A stretch of DNA of 64,000 bases, from NCBI RefSeq assembly GCF_024298885.1, contig NZ_CP101166.1, positions 1,240,001-1,304,000 of the forward strand. Direction: 5' to 3'. The translations under genes were made by a program, and so were the position numbers. The notes under the pieces are model-generated. The model was not told where the DNA came from. It saw only the letters and a list, made by a program, of their open reading frames with translations, and ran no database searches. Positions 43,489-51,790 of this stretch are shown here, one piece after another (positions within the stretch are counted from its first letter, which is position 1; every line of letters starts with the position of its first letter). This stretch comes from Haloglomus halophilum. GTDB lineage: Archaea; Halobacteriota; Halobacteria; Halobacteriales; Haloarculaceae.

Positions 43489-45500
43489 GGGTTCGTCCTC
43501 CGTGTCGTAGCCGCCGTGTCGGTCGTCAGACTGGTCGTGCCGACCGTCGTGTTCCCCGCGTTCGCCGGGACGGGCGCAACCAGCGGGTCCGGGAGCGGTT
43601 CGGTCCGCTCGCGGGCCCGGGCGAGCCGTGACGCCGGGTCCGTGCCAGCGGGAGCGGTCAGCGGCGCGGTGTCGAGCACGCCCGCGCGCCGGAAGCCGGG
43701 GACGCTGGTCCGCATGGCCCGGACGAGGGCCACCGCGGGCGAGCGGGCCAGCGCCGGCCCACCGGTCGTCCGGGCGGCGGGGCCGTCCACCGGCCCGGTC
43801 GGGCGGAACGCGCGGTCGAGGGCGCCGTCACCGTCGCGGTCGTAGCCGGGCGCGCCCGTCCAGTAGTTGCCGACGCCGTCGACCGTCCAGACCTGGAGCG
43901 ACCCCATCGAGCGGTCACGGGCGTGCTCCCCGTTGTCGACGAAGTCGTTCCGGGTGACGCGGTTGGTCGGGAGGAGCGTCCCCGTCCGGGCGCCGTCCTC
44001 GTTGCGCGCCAGCAGGTTGCCGACGTAGTAGCTGCCCGAACTCGTCGTCTGGACGCCGTAGCGGTTGTCGAACAGCACGTTGTCGGCGACGTACGAGCGG
44101 CTGCCGGCCACGCTCACGCCGCCGGCGCTGTCGCGGACGGCGTTCCCGACGATGGCGTTCCCCGTCGGCCGGGTCATCACCACGACCCCGATGGCGGTGT
44201 TCCGGACGTCGTTGTCCCGGACCAGCGCGTTCGAGGTGTACATCTCGTGGACGCCGAACCGGACCCCCTCCATCGTGTTGTTCCGGACCACGAGGCCGTC
44301 GGCCCGGTGGGTGTAGACGGCGTCCCGACCGCCCTGGAACTGCGAGTCCTGAACCACGACCCGCGACCGGAACGCGAGCAGGTCCATGAACCCCGCCGAC
44401 CACGGGGTGTCGCCGACGACCCGGACCTCGCGGGCGACGCTGCCGTCGCTCTCGATGAAGACGATGCCGTTGGCGGGCGTCCGGACACCGATATCGTGGG
44501 CCAGCGACCCGTTCGCATCGACGAACCGGACCCCAGCGTCGGCGACGGCGTACGCGAGTCGGATGCGCTCGCTCCAGTTCTCGGCCCGGGAGAGGTTGCC
44601 CACCTGTCGGTCACCGACGCCCGCGACCCGGAGCGAGGAGATGGCCGAGCTGGGCGCCCGGAACTCGACGACGGTCCCGTTGCCATCACCGAGCAGGACG
44701 GTTTCTGACCCGGCACCGCGGAGGGTCAGCGGCTTCCGGACGGTGAGGTTCCGGACCCGGTGGACGCCCGGCCGGAGCCGGACGGTCGTGTTCGGCGGTG
44801 CTCGCTGGACCGCCGCGGCGACGGACTCACCCGGGTCGACCGTGGCCGCGACGGGCCGGTCCAGCAGCGGGTCGGTCGCGGTCACCGTCCCATCGGCCCA
44901 CGCCGCCCGCTGGCGCACCGTCTCCCGCCACGCCGCCGGTGACCGGCCGTCGTCCGCGACCGGCAGCTCTCGGACGGTCTCCCACCGCTCGATCCGGCCG
45001 CCGAACCGCTCGGTGAACCGCTCGGCGTCCGCCCGCGAGGAGAACGGCACCACGGTCGGGCCGGCGGGAAGCCGGGCCTCGCTCCCGACCACGAAGTGGG
45101 CGTCCTCGGCCCGGACCCAGTCCGGCTCCCCGAGCGCGTCCGTCGTCAGGTAGCCCTCCGCGGTGCGGTTCGCCCCCTCGCCGGCGAAGTCGGAGACGTA
45201 GACGACCAGCGGCCGCCCGTAACGGTCCTCGTGGCCCGGGCGCTGGAGCCGCGCGACGAGGCTCTCGACGCCGTAGTAGCCGACGCCGAACTCGAAGCGG
45301 GCGTAGTACACCTGTGCTCGCGGGATGACGGCCCCGACCCGGTCCGCCTCCGACACCTCGACCTGCGTCATCCCGACGCTCAGCAGGTCCTCGAACGCAC
45401 CGGGGTCGTCGTTGCCAGTCCCGGTCCCCGCCACCGCGAACGACCCACTCATGGCTACGACGAGGGCGAGAATCACGGCGGTGGCGAGTTCGTATCGCAT
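43485..45500 (-). CDS. nosD: NosD with N-terminal NosL-like domain
   Basis: 671 residues. A signal peptide (1-24) is followed by about 170 residues that match a NosL fold: SVGMTQVEVSEADRVGAV, LVVYVSDFAG, WVRAEDAHFVVGSEARLP and VVPFSSRADAERFTERFGG, a near copy of the NosL end. From about 215 on come ATVDPGESVAAAVQRAPPNTTVRLRPGVH and many beta-helix turns (NNTMEGVRFGVHEMYTSNALVRDNDV), the CASH/right-handed helix of NosD that contacts NosZ and NosFY outside the membrane. A Pro/Thr-rich tail ends the protein. It is the first gene of the operon; no nosZ precedes it. Confidence 0.9.
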   Translation of the reverse strand: MRYELATAVILALVVAMSGSFAVAGTGTGNDDPGAFEDLLSVGMTQVEVSEADRVGAVIPRAQVYYARFEFGVGYYGVESLVARLQRPGHEDRYGRPLVVYVSDFAGEGANRTAEGYLTTDALGEPDWVRAEDAHFVVGSEARLPAGPTVVPFSSRADAERFTERFGGRIERWETVRELPVADDGRSPAAWRETVRQRAAWADGTVTATDPLLDRPVAATVDPGESVAAAVQRAPPNTTVRLRPGVHRVRNLTVRKPLTLRGAGSETVLLGDGNGTVVEFRAPSSAISSLRVAGVGDRQVGNLSRAENWSERIRLAYAVADAGVRFVDANGSLAHDIGVRTPANGIVFIESDGSVAREVRVVGDTPWSAGFMDLLAFRSRVVVQDSQFQGGRDAVYTHRADGLVVRNNTMEGVRFGVHEMYTSNALVRDNDVRNTAIGVVVMTRPTGNAIVGNAVRDSAGGVSVAGSRSYVADNVLFDNRYGVQTTSSGSYYVGNLLARNEDGARTGTLLPTNRVTRNDFVDNGEHARDRSMGSLQVWTVDGVGNYWTGAPGYDRDGDGALDRAFRPTGPVDGPAARTTGGPALARSPAVALVRAMRTSVPGFRRAGVLDTAPLTAPAGTDPASRLARARERTEPLPDPLVAPVPANAGNTTVGTTSLTTDTAATTRRTNP

Positions 45501-45878
45501 GTGCGAGAGGGTCGTGCCTCGGTTACCTACATGTGGACCCGCGTCGTCTCGGAAGCGTCGGCCGGAGCGACCGGCCGCGCTCGGTCAGGGCGTACTCACC
45601 CGGCATGGCCACCGCGAGCGGTCCGGCGGCCGCATCACACCTGCCGGTGTCGCCCGATCCATCCTGTATCACCCATGTGAGAGCGTTCGCCGCGGACAGC
45701 AATGATAGCTGACCTGTCGAGCGACAAGGTGAGTCCGGGCTCACCGGCAGCCCGCAAGGCACGGGCCTCGACCGGCCGTCGTCCGCGACCGTCAGTCACG
45801 CGGACGTGAGACGAACCGGTATCCCGGAGTCCGGGAAGGGACACACGGTATTTGGTCTGTGGGCCCCTAGCACGGCGC
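45501..45878. other. intergenic region between divergent nosD and flavin-type gene
   Basis: 378 bases with no intact gene. On the minus strand, near 45560-45605, a fragment reads EYALTERGRSLRP, a typical piece of the C-terminal part of an HxlR-type winged helix, but the surrounding frame is not HxlR-like. The promoter of the downstream gene is at its right edge. Confidence 0.5.
45849..45854 (+). promoter_or_regulatory. TATA element
   Basis: TATTTG, ending 25 bases before the ATG at 45879. It indicates a leaderless transcript and excludes the in-frame GTG at 45852 within it. Confidence 0.45.
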
Positions 45879-46331
45879 ATGGACGACACGGAGAGCGTAA
45901 CCATGGATGAGGACGAGCGCGACGCGTTCCTCGGCACCGGCGGAACGGGCGTCATCTCCTACGCACGCGCGAGGGACGAGCCACCGTACGCCGTCCCGGT
46001 GTCGTACGGCTACGACGCGGCCGAGGAGACGTTCTACTTCCGGCTGGCCGTCGGGCCGGGCGGCGAGAAATCCGACCTCGCGGGGCGGGCGGTGACGTTC
46101 GTCACCCACGGGGAGACGGACCGCTACCGCAGCGTGGTGGCGTCTGGACGGCTGGAGCCGACCGACGAGAAGGGAATCGGGACGGACGCGATGGAGGGGC
46201 TTCGGCGGGTCCACATCCCACTGCACGACGTGTTCGAGCGGCCGCCGTCGGAGGTGGCGTTCGAGTTCCACCGGCTCGTACCGGACGAGCTGACCACCCG
46301 GGTCGAGTCGACGACACCGACGAACGGTTGA
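45879..46331 (+). CDS. pyridoxamine 5'-phosphate oxidase-like FMN-binding protein
   Basis: 150 residues of the split-barrel PPOX-like fold: DERDAFLGTGGTGVISYARARDEPPYAVPVSYGYDAAEETFYFRLAVGPGGEKSDL and a later YRSVVASGRLEP. Such proteins bind FMN or F420 and act as small oxidoreductases or general stress proteins. A true PNP oxidase role is unlikely given its size and missing substrate residues. It is single-gene and convergent with the regulator downstream. Confidence 0.8.
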   Translation: MDDTESVTMDEDERDAFLGTGGTGVISYARARDEPPYAVPVSYGYDAAEETFYFRLAVGPGGEKSDLAGRAVTFVTHGETDRYRSVVASGRLEPTDEKGIGTDAMEGLRRVHIPLHDVFERPPSEVAFEFHRLVPDELTTRVESTTPTNG

Positions 46332-46359
46332 ACGGCAGCGGCGGGCAGCGGCGCACCCG

Positions 46360-47280
46360 TCAGACCGGGCCTCGCTCGGCGTCGCCGACACGCGCGTCCG
46401 CGTCGACCCGGAGGCGGAGGCGCTCCCCACTGGTGGTCATCGACACCGCCGCCACCGGCCCGTCGGGGGCCTCGTCCCCCACCTCGACAGCCACGTCGAG
46501 GCGGTCGACGACGTACCAGATGGGCTCTTCGCGGACATCGACGGAGTGGTCGTGGCAGAACGCGACGAGTGCCGGGTGGTCGAGGACGGTGTAGTCCACC
46601 TCGACGGAGGGGCCGCCGCCACACCCCCCGCAGACGTACCGGACGAACGCGGGCGCGTCCTCGTCCACGTCGTGCGGGAGGCTGTCCGGGTCGGTCGTGA
46701 GATGGCTGTCGACGCGGCCGCCACACCACGGGCAGACCCCACGGTCGAACAGGAGGAGCTGGCTCCGCGCCCACGCGTCGACCGCCCGGAGGAGGGCGTC
46801 GGCGTCGTCGCTCCGGTCGGCGGCACCGTGCGGCGGGAACTCGTAGTGGAGGTAGTCCGCCCCACACGCCGGGCAGTCCACGTCGGTCACGCCGTCACCG
46901 CGGCTGGCGACCGTGAGCGCCGACCCGCACTCGGGACAGTCCCACTCCTCGGTCCGGGCCTCGACGGGCGGACTCCCGGCGAAGACCCCACGGACGAGCA
47001 GCCGGTAGATGGTGTAGCCGGGGTAGGTGAGGTAGTAGCCCTCGCGCTCGTCGTCCTCCTCGAACCGGCCGACGAAGGTGTCGCCGAGCTTCTGGAGGTG
47101 GTAGTTGAACCGGCTACTGTCCCGGACGCCGACACGGGCCCGGAGCTCCGAGAAGGAGAGCGAGGTCGGCGCGCCGTGGGGCTCGGCCCGTCCGAGCTCG
47201 CGGAGGATGTCGAGCCGCGTCGCGTCCGCCAGCGTCTCGAACGCCTCCGTCGCCGTGCGGTCGTCGGAGTGGTGGCTCAT
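46360..47280 (-). CDS. winged-helix regulator with zinc ribbons (ArsR-like)
   Basis: 306 residues. Residues of about 10-90 form a winged helix (FETLADATRLDILREL, SLSFSELRARVGVRDSSRFNYHLQKL, YYLTYPGYTIYRLL). The rest contains four CxxC-type zinc sites (CPECG, CPACG, CPWCGG, CGGCGG) and a Tyr/Asp-rich ligand domain ending in DVREEPIWYVVDRLDVAV. This architecture is frequent in haloarchaea as a DNA-binding sensor with unknown ligand. Start at 47280 is MSHHSDD; the longer start would add a Cys-rich stub of nine residues. Confidence 0.82.
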   Translation of the reverse strand: MSHHSDDRTATEAFETLADATRLDILRELGRAEPHGAPTSLSFSELRARVGVRDSSRFNYHLQKLGDTFVGRFEEDDEREGYYLTYPGYTIYRLLVRGVFAGSPPVEARTEEWDCPECGSALTVASRGDGVTDVDCPACGADYLHYEFPPHGAADRSDDADALLRAVDAWARSQLLLFDRGVCPWCGGRVDSHLTTDPDSLPHDVDEDAPAFVRYVCGGCGGGPSVEVDYTVLDHPALVAFCHDHSVDVREEPIWYVVDRLDVAVEVGDEAPDGPVAAVSMTTSGERLRLRVDADARVGDAERGPV

Positions 47281-47352
47281 GGGGCAGGCTGCGGAACACC
47301 CCGACATAGGTCTTCGGCCAGCCGGCGTACGGACAGACAGCAGCCGGTGGGG

Positions 47353-48051
47353 TCACGCCTCGACCAGCCGCGCCAGCAGCGCGTCCACCCACGCGAACTC
47401 GTCGTCGGTCACCTCGTGGCCGACACCCTCGGAGACGCGTTCGGTCACGTCGGCACCCAGCGCCCGGAACACATCGCCGGTCGCTCGCACCCGCGCGACG
47501 GGGACGTACGGGTCGTCGGCGCCGACGCCGAGGAGGACGGGCGCACCCGCGCAGTCGGCCGTGTCGTCGCCCACGTACCGCTCGGGGTCGATGTCGGGAC
47601 CCAGCAGCGACCCGCTGAGGACGACCACGGGCGAGGGGGCCGGGTTCCGAGCGGCGTACTCGGCCGCGATGCCGGCACCCTGCGAGAACCCCAGCAGGAC
47701 GACGTGCTCGCGGTCGAGGCCGAGCCGGTCGACGGCGTCCGCAACGACGGCCTCGACGACCGCGAGCGCCGACGACAGGTGTGGCTCGTTCCGCTCGTGG
47801 GGCGCATCGGCGGCGTGGGGCAACCAGCGACTCCGCTCGGCGTCGGGCGCGAGGACGGTGACCCCGTGGCGGTGGACGGGTTCGAGGAGGTTGACGACGC
47901 CCTGCGCGGTCGCGCCGCGGCCGTGGAGCGCGACGACGGCGGCCTCGGCCGCGCCACGGGGGGCGCCCGCGGCCACGACCCGGCAGCCGCCGTGCGGGCC
48001 CGGAACGTCGGCCGTCGGGTCGGTCCGGCCGTCGCCCCCGGCGCCGGTCAT
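47353..48051 (-). CDS. carboxylesterase/phospholipase, MhqD-like
   Basis: 232 residues, alpha/beta hydrolase of the LysoPLA2/carboxylesterase family: VVALHGRGATAQG (oxyanion), VLLGFSQGAGIA with catalytic Ser, a late Asp in GVGADDPYVPVA and His in SEGVGHEVTDDE. Its ATG overlaps the stop of the MhqO-like dioxygenase (ATGA), reproducing the mhqO-mhqD pair of Bacillus, where the two remove quinone adducts. Substrate is inferred from this pairing. Confidence 0.85.
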   Translation of the reverse strand: MTGAGGDGRTDPTADVPGPHGGCRVVAAGAPRGAAEAAVVALHGRGATAQGVVNLLEPVHRHGVTVLAPDAERSRWLPHAADAPHERNEPHLSSALAVVEAVVADAVDRLGLDREHVVLLGFSQGAGIAAEYAARNPAPSPVVVLSGSLLGPDIDPERYVGDDTADCAGAPVLLGVGADDPYVPVARVRATGDVFRALGADVTERVSEGVGHEVTDDEFAWVDALLARLVEA

Positions 48052-49058
48052 CGCCAGTCCTCGACGGCGGGCACCTCGACCGGCGGCAGTTGCCCCTCGA
48101 CCATCTCGCGGTCGTCCTCGGCCCACGGCGGGAGGACGAGCGACTCGCCGAGGCTGTCGACCGCCTCGTCGACGGTGAAGCCCGGCTTCTCGGAGGCGAG
48201 TTCGACGAGGACGCCACCGCCGGGCCGGACGTAGACGGAGCGGTAGTAGTGGCGGTCCCGGACCCGCGAGACCTGCACGCCGCGCTCGCGGAACAGGTCG
48301 TGCCAGTCCATGAGGTCGTCGTCGGGCACCCGGACGGCGACGTGGTGGACCGTACCCGGCCCCTCGCGGCCGAAGCCGGAGACGGACTCGCGCTCGTGCT
48401 CCGTCGCCGACCCCGAGCCGGCGCCGCGGTCCAGCAGGTCGAGAACGGTCCCGTGGTCGCCGCCAGCGCGGTAGCGCACACGGTCGCCGTCCTGCCCGAC
48501 GTGGTCGAGGCCGAGCGTCTCCAGCACGCTGGCGGTCCGGAACGGGTCGGCCGGGAGCGCGGTCGCCCCGTGGATGCCCCGGATCGCAACGTCCGCGGGG
48601 ACGGGCCCCTCGCGCCACGGCTCGACGGCCGAGTCGGCGGCGACGAGTTCCAGCCGGGTGCCCGCGGGGTCCTCGAACCGGAGCAACGATTCACCGCCGA
48701 ACCGCTGGCGGCGCTCGGTCTCGACGGAGTGGTCGGCGAGGCGGTCGGCCCAGAAGTCGAGCGACCCCTCGGGGACGGCGAACGAGACGGCAGCCCACTG
48801 CGGGACGCCGCGGCGCCCGGGCGGCTCCTCCGGATACGGGAAGCAGGTGTAGACGGTCCCGAGGTCGCCGGTCCCGTTGCCGTAGTAGAGGTGGTAGCGG
48901 AGGACGTCCTCGTGGTTGACGGTCCGCTTGACCAGCCGCAGCCCAAGGACCCCGACATGGAAATCGAGGTTCGCCTGTGCGTCCCCGACCATCGCCGTGA
49001 CGTGGTGGATGCCGGGCGTGTCGCTGACCATGGCGGCGCGTTCCGTGGGCTGTGGCAT
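48048..49058 (-). CDS. MhqO-like ring-cleaving dioxygenase, operon copy
   Basis: 336 residues, two VOC domains: GIHHVTAMVGDAQANLDFHVGVLGLRLVKRTVNHED and GTVHHVAVRVPDDDLMDWHDLF provide the metal His ligands, with a late Glu in GGVLVELASEKPG. It is a paralogue of the gene at 25456-26436 and is co-translated with the MhqD-like esterase. An ATG at 49031 is equally protein-like; 49058 is chosen because CTATGT on the minus strand sits about 25 bases upstream. Confidence 0.85.
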   Translation of the reverse strand: MPQPTERAAMVSDTPGIHHVTAMVGDAQANLDFHVGVLGLRLVKRTVNHEDVLRYHLYYGNGTGDLGTVYTCFPYPEEPPGRRGVPQWAAVSFAVPEGSLDFWADRLADHSVETERRQRFGGESLLRFEDPAGTRLELVAADSAVEPWREGPVPADVAIRGIHGATALPADPFRTASVLETLGLDHVGQDGDRVRYRAGGDHGTVLDLLDRGAGSGSATEHERESVSGFGREGPGTVHHVAVRVPDDDLMDWHDLFRERGVQVSRVRDRHYYRSVYVRPGGGVLVELASEKPGFTVDEAVDSLGESLVLPPWAEDDREMVEGQLPPVEVPAVEDWR

Positions 49059-49111
49059 AGGCCCACCGCCGCGGCACAACTGACATAGCGCCCGCCCGAG
49101 AGAGCCAGCTC

Positions 49112-50347
49112 GTGCCGACCGCACTCCCCGAGCCCCAGGTGCTCGCGCACACGAAGCGGCGTCTGTTCCCCGACGACGGCGAGGACGGCTACGCGGTGGC
49201 CGACACGCAGTTCGCCACCGACCGCTGGCTGGAGGACCGGCCGGTCCCCGCGGAGGTCCGTGAGGCGCTTGCGCCGTTCAACCACGTTCGCGTCGGCTCG
49301 GGCTACCCGGACCTCGTCGGCGTCCGGACGCTGGATACCGACCTGCTCTCGGTCGACCGCTTCGGTGACCCACCGCTCGTCGCCGTGGAGGCGAAGGGGT
49401 ACGCCGGTGGGACCGTCGACGTCGAGCGCGGTATCGTGCAGGCCCACGACCGGCTGGGCGAGGCGAACGTCGCGTTCGTGGCTGCGCCCGCCGAGGCGGT
49501 GACGAACACGAACCGGACGCTCGCACGCGACCTCAACGTCGGCGTCCTCGCGGTCGAGCCGGAGGGCGCCGTCGAGCCGCTGGAGCCCGCCCGCGTCGTC
49601 GGGAACCGGACGACCACGGAGGTCGGCGCCATCCGCTTCCAGGCGAGCGCGCAGGGGGTCACCGACCGCTCGTTCGGACTGAACCACCCGAAGAACTACC
49701 TCGGCTACGCCGTCGCGGTCCACGCCGACGGCGACACCGCGGCGCTGGTCGACGAGCACGTCGTCGGGGCCGTCGCCGACGCGCGGCGAGGAGCGGCGTT
49801 CCTGGGACTCATCGAGGAGACGCCGCGCGGCCCCGGGCTCACCGGGCTCGGTCACGAGGTCGTCCGCTTCGCGACCCGCCACGAGGGGTCGACGGCGGCC
49901 ACGCTGGAGCGGTTCGAGGACTGGCAGGGCTCCGGGCGGCGCTTCTGTGACCTCGACCCGGCGTGGGGCCAGCTCGCCCGACGCGTCGTCTACGACTACC
50001 CTGCGACCGAGTTGCTGATCACGGAGCTCCAGACGATGCACACCGACGGCGTCGGTGACCCGACGCTGGTCGACCTCGTGGGGTGGCTCCACGAACACCA
50101 CCCGACGTTCACCATCGAGCTGTTCGTCCGCGGGAGCGACGACGCCCGCGAGCGCGTGCTGACGACCGACGGCGACCTGCGGGAGCGCGCGCTCCACGAC
50201 GGGTCGGTGTATCACTCGCCGACCGTCTTCCAGCTGAAGGCGATGCTGTACCACGCGGGGCTGCTGGCCGAGCGCGGCGCCGAACCCTCGAACCTGGACC
50301 CGACGGCCGACAGCTGGCGGCTCCGGGACCCACTCGACCCGCGGTAG
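49112..50347 (+). CDS. predicted PD-(D/E)XK nuclease-like protein, uncharacterised
   Basis: 411 residues from a GTG. The N-terminal half shows a restriction-endonuclease-like core: GYPDLVGVRTLD (D67), PPLVAVEAKGYAGG (E93, K95) and GIVQAHDRLGEANVAFVAAP (Q110), in the order strand-D, strand-ExK, helix-Q. The C-terminal half (about 220-400) includes LGLIEETPRGPGLTGLGHEVVRFATRH and TDLRERALHDGSVYHSPTVFQLKAMLYHAGLL, helical and possibly winged. No methyltransferase or helicase is adjacent. I recognise no named family. It is divergent from the mhqOD pair, with 53 bases between starts. Confidence 0.72.
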   Translation: MPTALPEPQVLAHTKRRLFPDDGEDGYAVADTQFATDRWLEDRPVPAEVREALAPFNHVRVGSGYPDLVGVRTLDTDLLSVDRFGDPPLVAVEAKGYAGGTVDVERGIVQAHDRLGEANVAFVAAPAEAVTNTNRTLARDLNVGVLAVEPEGAVEPLEPARVVGNRTTTEVGAIRFQASAQGVTDRSFGLNHPKNYLGYAVAVHADGDTAALVDEHVVGAVADARRGAAFLGLIEETPRGPGLTGLGHEVVRFATRHEGSTAATLERFEDWQGSGRRFCDLDPAWGQLARRVVYDYPATELLITELQTMHTDGVGDPTLVDLVGWLHEHHPTFTIELFVRGSDDARERVLTTDGDLRERALHDGSVYHSPTVFQLKAMLYHAGLLAERGAEPSNLDPTADSWRLRDPLDPR

Positions 50348-50401
50348 TGCCGGTCGCCACCCGGAGCAAGCGTTACGACGACGCCCCGCGACAGCGATAC
50401 C

Positions 50402-51358
50402 GTGACAGGACTCACCGACACGGTACGGCGCTTCCGCGAGGGGCGCGACGCCGTCCCGCCGTTCTTCGACGGCGCGACCGAGGGCCCGCTGGCGGTCGGG
50501 CGCGAGATATTCGAGAACCCGCGAACCATCGAGTTGCCGGACGGGCGTGACCTGGGCTACGCCGAGGCTGGCGACCCCGACGGGGAGCCGGGGCTCCTCT
50601 TCCACGGCTGGCCCAACTGCCGGACGTTCGCGGCCGCGTTCGACGCTATCGGGCGCGAGCGCGGCCTCCGTATCATCGCCCCCGAGCGCCCCGGCTTCGG
50701 CATCTCGGACCCGGACCCCGGCCGGCGGCTGACCGACTGGCCCGCCGACGTGACCGCGCTCATGGACCACCTCGGCATCGAGTCGGCGCCGGTGCTCGGC
50801 GTCTCCGGCGGCGGCCCGTACGCGCTGGCGTGCGCGTCCGAGATACCCGAGCGGACGCCCCGCGTGGCGGTGGGCTGTGGCGTCGGGCCGATGCAGGCCG
50901 TCTCGCCGGCGGCGCGCGGCCCGTTCACCGTCGCGAGGTACGCGCCCGGGGTCATCCGGGCATACCTGCGCGCGGAGGAACTCGCGGAACGGTACGCCCC
51001 CGAGAAGCTCATCGAGCGACGCGCGGCCACCGCCGCGGAGTACGACGCGGACTACTGGCGCAGCGAGGCCGGCGAGCTACTCATCGCGACCGCCGTCGCC
51101 GCCCGGCAGGGGCACGGGAACGAGCATCTCGTGACGGACCTGCACCTGTACGCGACGGACTGGGGCTTCGACCTCGGAACCATCGACGTGCCCGTCGGGC
51201 TCTGGTACGGCCGGGCGGACCGGCTGGTTCCGGTCGACGCGGGGCGGTACCTGGAACGACACGTTCCGACCGCGGAGGCGCACTTCTACCCCGACTACGG
51301 CCACGTCTCCGTCGTCCAGGAGAACAAACCCGCCATCGTGGACTGGCTCCGGCGGTAG
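50402..51358 (+). CDS. alpha/beta hydrolase
   Basis: 318 residues from a GTG. GLLFHGWPNCRTF is the oxyanion loop, APERPGFGISDPDPGRRL the conserved cap approach, GVSGGGPYALAC the nucleophile elbow with Ser, WYGRADRLVP the Asp strand and YPDYGHVSVV the catalytic His. Typical of general esterases or haloalkane-type hydrolases; substrate unknown. It follows the nuclease-like gene on the same strand after 54 bases. Confidence 0.86.
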   Translation: MTGLTDTVRRFREGRDAVPPFFDGATEGPLAVGREIFENPRTIELPDGRDLGYAEAGDPDGEPGLLFHGWPNCRTFAAAFDAIGRERGLRIIAPERPGFGISDPDPGRRLTDWPADVTALMDHLGIESAPVLGVSGGGPYALACASEIPERTPRVAVGCGVGPMQAVSPAARGPFTVARYAPGVIRAYLRAEELAERYAPEKLIERRAATAAEYDADYWRSEAGELLIATAVAARQGHGNEHLVTDLHLYATDWGFDLGTIDVPVGLWYGRADRLVPVDAGRYLERHVPTAEAHFYPDYGHVSVVQENKPAIVDWLRR

Positions 51359-51406
51359 GCCGAGCGGAACTGGCTCCGGCAGTGAGCCGTATCGGCCGAG
51401 GCGGCG

Positions 51407-51703
51407 TCAGTCGGCGGAGGCCTGGCCGGCGTCGGCGCTCGCCTCGACCCCGGATTCGAGGGCGACCCGCCACGTCGTCGCGTTCGTGTACGCCCAGCGC
51501 TCGACAGTCAGGCCCTCGGCGGTCTCATCGAGGTCCGGCATCAGGTTCCCGATCTGCGAGGCCGACATGTCGACGTCGTCGGCGATGAACTTGCTCTTGC
51601 AGTAGAACTCACCGTCCGCGGCGCGCTGCCGGAGGTAGCGTTCCAGGCGGTCGGCGTCCGATTCCGCTTCCGCTTCCGCATCCGCACTCGCGTGGACACT
51701 CAT
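51407..51703 (-). CDS. small HTH-like haloarchaeal protein (DUF7123-like)
   Basis: 98 residues. An acidic lead precedes LERYLRQRAADGEFYCKSKFIADDVDMSASQIGNLMPDLDETAEGLTVERWAYTNATTWRV, which reads as a winged helix; the YTNATTWRV ending is widely conserved in haloarchaea, I believe as DUF7123 (recalled). It is a likely DNA-binding protein of unknown target. The ATG at 51703 excludes ten upstream residues. A palindrome lies upstream at 51747-51766. Confidence 0.75.
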   Translation of the reverse strand: MSVHASADAEAEAESDADRLERYLRQRAADGEFYCKSKFIADDVDMSASQIGNLMPDLDETAEGLTVERWAYTNATTWRVALESGVEASADAGQASAD

Positions 51704-51746
51704 CGTGGTCTGACCAAGGGGGGCCCTTTCCAACGGCTTTCTGTAA

Positions 51747-51766
51747 ACTCAAAGAGCCGTTTGAGT
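51747..51766. promoter_or_regulatory. perfect inverted repeat upstream of the HTH-like gene
   Basis: ACTCAAA at 51747-51753 and TTTGAGT at 51760-51766 are exact inverted copies with a 6-base spacer. They sit 44 bases upstream of the small HTH-like start and just past the end of the mutS-like gene. The site is an operator candidate for autoregulation. Confidence 0.4.
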
Positions 51767-51790
51767 CCGGAGGGTCGCGGCCGACCGGGA

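Noticed and set aside
45852..45878. Earlier GTG start for the PPOX-like gene.
   Set aside because: It lies within the TATA-like element and would add non-conserved residues.
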